From an uncultured Nostocoides sp. (GTDB lineage: Bacteria > Actinomycetota > Actinomycetes > Actinomycetales > Dermatophilaceae): a stretch of DNA of 55,016 nucleotides. The stretch lies in contig CALMQX010000039.1 in NCBI GenBank assembly GCA_937873315.1, forward strand, positions 1 to 55,016, given 5' to 3'. The notes beneath the pieces are model-generated. The model was not told where the DNA came from and made no database searches. It saw only the letters and a program-made list of their open reading frames with translations. The position numbers were made by a program, and so were the translations under genes. Shown here one piece after another: positions 53,464-55,016 of this stretch (positions within the stretch are counted from its first letter, which is position 1; every line of letters starts with the position of its first letter).

Positions 53464-55014
53464 ATGAAACTCACTCGACTCACCTCCGGTCTCGTCGCGG
53501 CCTCCGCCGCACTCGCCCTGGCGGCCTGCGGCGTCTCCTCGGCCGACACTGCGTCGACCGCGGGCACCACCAGCACGACCACCTCGCAGACCTCGACCAG
53601 CAGCACCGGCTCGACCGTCGCCGCGGACTTCTTCAAAGACAACCTCGCCGCCCACTCCGAGGCCGACGACGCGGACTACACCGCCTCGGAGGCGTCGACC
53701 GTCACCCTCAAGGACGTGGCCTCCACGGTCACCGGCTCCGGGGTGAGCGTCGATGGCGACACCGTCACCATCACCGCACCCGGGACCTATGTGGTGAGCG
53801 GGACCCTGCGCAATGGCTCACTTGTGGTCGCCAGCGAAGCCGAGGGCAAGGTCCGGATCGTGCTTTCGAATGCCTCGATCACCAACGCCGGCGGCGCCGC
53901 GATCGCGGTCACCGCCGCCGATGAGGTGGTCCTCGTCCTGGCCGATGGGACCACCAACGCGCTGGCCGATGGCACCGGATACGACACCAGCGCGCAGGAT
54001 GCACCCAATGCGGCGCTCTTCTCGATGGCCGATCTGACCATCGCGGGCACCGGATCGCTGAACGTCACCGGCAACACCAATGACGGCATCTCCTCCAAGG
54101 ATGGCCTGGTCATCCTGTCCGGATCGGTCACCGTTACGGCGGTCGATGACGCACTGCGCGGCAAGGACTATGTCATCGTCGAGGGCGGCACGCTGAAGCT
54201 CACCGCCGAGCAAGATGGCATCAAGTCCGACAACGAGACCGACGACACCGTGGGCTACGTGCAGGTCTCCGGGGGCACGGTCTCCATCACGGCCGGCGAC
54301 GACGGCATACACGCCGAAGGCGATCTGGCCATCACCGGCGGCACGATCGAGATCAGCCGCTCCTCCGAGGGTATCGAGGGCGCCAACATCGCGGTCACCG
54401 GCGGAGCGACCACGATCACCGCCACCGACGATGGGGTGAACGTCTCCAGCGGCGTCGCCGGAGCCAACCAGGGACCTGGCGGCGGGCAGATGGCCGACGA
54501 CGGTTCACTCCTGCTGATCACCGGCGGCACCTTGGTCGTCAATTCAGACGGCGACGGCCTGGATAGCAATGGCTCGACCACCATCTCGGGCGGCACCACC
54601 GTGGTCAACGGCCCGACGATGAACGGCAATGGGGCCCTGGACAGCAATGGCGGCATCGACGCCACCGGCGGCACCGTGGTGGCCGCGGGCAGTTCCGGCA
54701 TGGCCGAGGCCCCCGAGTCCGCGAGCGCTCAGGGCTGGATCTCGATCAGCTTCAGCCCCGCCATCGAGGCCGGCCAGACCGTGCAGGTCGTCTCCGGCGA
54801 CACCGTCATCGCGTCCTACACCACCACCAAGAGCGTGGCCTCCCTGGTGATCGCCGCCGACGGCATCGAGAGCGGCACGGCATACGACATCTACGTCGGC
54901 GGCCAACTCGCCAAGGATGCCGTCGGAACCTATTCCGCAGGTGGCTCCACCACCGGCGCCACCAGCATTGGCTCGGTCACCGCCGGCCAGCACACCTCGG
55001 GAGGCCGGCCATGA
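53464..55014 (+). CDS. Carbohydrate-binding beta-helix lipoprotein (DUF4353-like)
   Basis: 516 residues. Signal peptide with lipobox ALAAC (Cys22), then a Ser/Thr-rich spacer to about residue 60. The body is a run of short repeats such as GDTVTITAPGTYVVSGTL, GLVILSGSVTVTAVDDALRGKDYVIVEGGTLKLTAEQDGIKSDNE, GGTVSITAGDDGIHAEGDLAITGGTIEISRSSEGIEG and GDGLDSNGSTTISGGTTVV. They carry periodic DDG/DGI motifs, as expected for a right-handed beta helix with calcium sites (Cthe_2159-like). Surface exposed, probably binding a polysaccharide. Start with AAGGA upstream. Third gene of the DUF4956-VTC operon; its stop overlaps a further ATG. Confidence 0.85.
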   Translation: MKLTRLTSGLVAASAALALAACGVSSADTASTAGTTSTTTSQTSTSSTGSTVAADFFKDNLAAHSEADDADYTASEASTVTLKDVASTVTGSGVSVDGDTVTITAPGTYVVSGTLRNGSLVVASEAEGKVRIVLSNASITNAGGAAIAVTAADEVVLVLADGTTNALADGTGYDTSAQDAPNAALFSMADLTIAGTGSLNVTGNTNDGISSKDGLVILSGSVTVTAVDDALRGKDYVIVEGGTLKLTAEQDGIKSDNETDDTVGYVQVSGGTVSITAGDDGIHAEGDLAITGGTIEISRSSEGIEGANIAVTGGATTITATDDGVNVSSGVAGANQGPGGGQMADDGSLLLITGGTLVVNSDGDGLDSNGSTTISGGTTVVNGPTMNGNGALDSNGGIDATGGTVVAAGSSGMAEAPESASAQGWISISFSPAIEAGQTVQVVSGDTVIASYTTTKSVASLVIAADGIESGTAYDIYVGGQLAKDAVGTYSAGGSTTGATSIGSVTAGQHTSGGRP

Positions 55015-55016
55015 TC
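55011..55016 (+). CDS. Possible start of the next operon gene, cut by window edge
   Basis: An ATG overlaps the lipoprotein stop codon (CCATGATC) in the same ATGA style as the two earlier genes of the operon. Only two codons are visible, so the product is unknown. Confidence 0.3.

Overview
The window is a continuous stretch of high-GC chromosome from an actinobacterium. Evidence for this is the gene order DAK2/rpmB/thiL, ddl/gpsA/plsC, hup/leuDC/IclR, gltX, leuB/serA/ilvCNB and gatCAB, the HU protein with a long Lys/Ala tail, GTG starts, and many start codons that sit 6-8 nt behind a TAnnnT box (leaderless transcripts). The style suggests Micrococcales, perhaps Intrasporangiaceae/Dermatophilaceae. 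That placement is an inference from gene order only. No phage, integrase, transposase, CRISPR array or rRNA was seen.

Layout. 1-8070: housekeeping genes (DAK2 kinase, L28, ThiL, a stand-alone Lrp-type RAM domain, a DUF3515-like protein, Ddl, a Cys/Met PLP enzyme, GpsA, PlsC, HU). 8424-11302: leuCD with a divergent IclR regulator whose operator lies between its own -35 and -10. 11341-11583: tRNA-Glu(CUC) and tRNA-Gln(CUG). 11676-16199: a HAD gene without its 5' half, then a foreign-looking operon (a cut-off gene tail, CPBP protease, an SDR-TspO fusion, PhoD phosphatase) that ends at the gltX stop codon. 16200-24225: gltX, an APH-type kinase, a large membrane patatin, an FAH-family hydrolase, a GDSL lipoprotein, and an ECF sigma/anti-sigma pair. 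24322-28465: several small genes, a frameshifted epimerase, and cimA behind a peptide-type attenuator. 28606-34827: a GntR-controlled catabolic operon (glutamine-synthetase-like ligase, aldehyde dehydrogenase, SDR, gamma-glutamyl hydrolase) that fits gamma-glutamylation of an amino alcohol or amine. 34884-46934: branched-chain and serine biosynthesis (ilvE, leuB, serA, ilvC, ilvN, ilvB with attenuator, ilvD), with two VTT-like membrane paralogues between serA and ilvC and two further genes between ilvB and ilvD. 46989-55016: SixA-type phosphatase, DUF937 protein, gatCAB, and a DUF4956-VTC-beta-helix lipoprotein operon cut by the window edge.

How the genes work together. Nearly all of Ile/Val/Leu synthesis is here (cimA, leuBCD, ilvB/N/C/D/E), under two attenuators and one IclR operator. 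GltX, GatCAB and the tRNA-Glu/tRNA-Gln pair supply the indirect Gln-tRNA route.

The least explained signals are: a strongly over-represented heptamer GGCATAC/GTATGCC (about 43 copies by eye, none from 11718 to 18123); two families of dispersed inverted repeats; the transferred block; the gamma-glutamyl operon; the attenuators; and the surface DUF4956/VTC operon.
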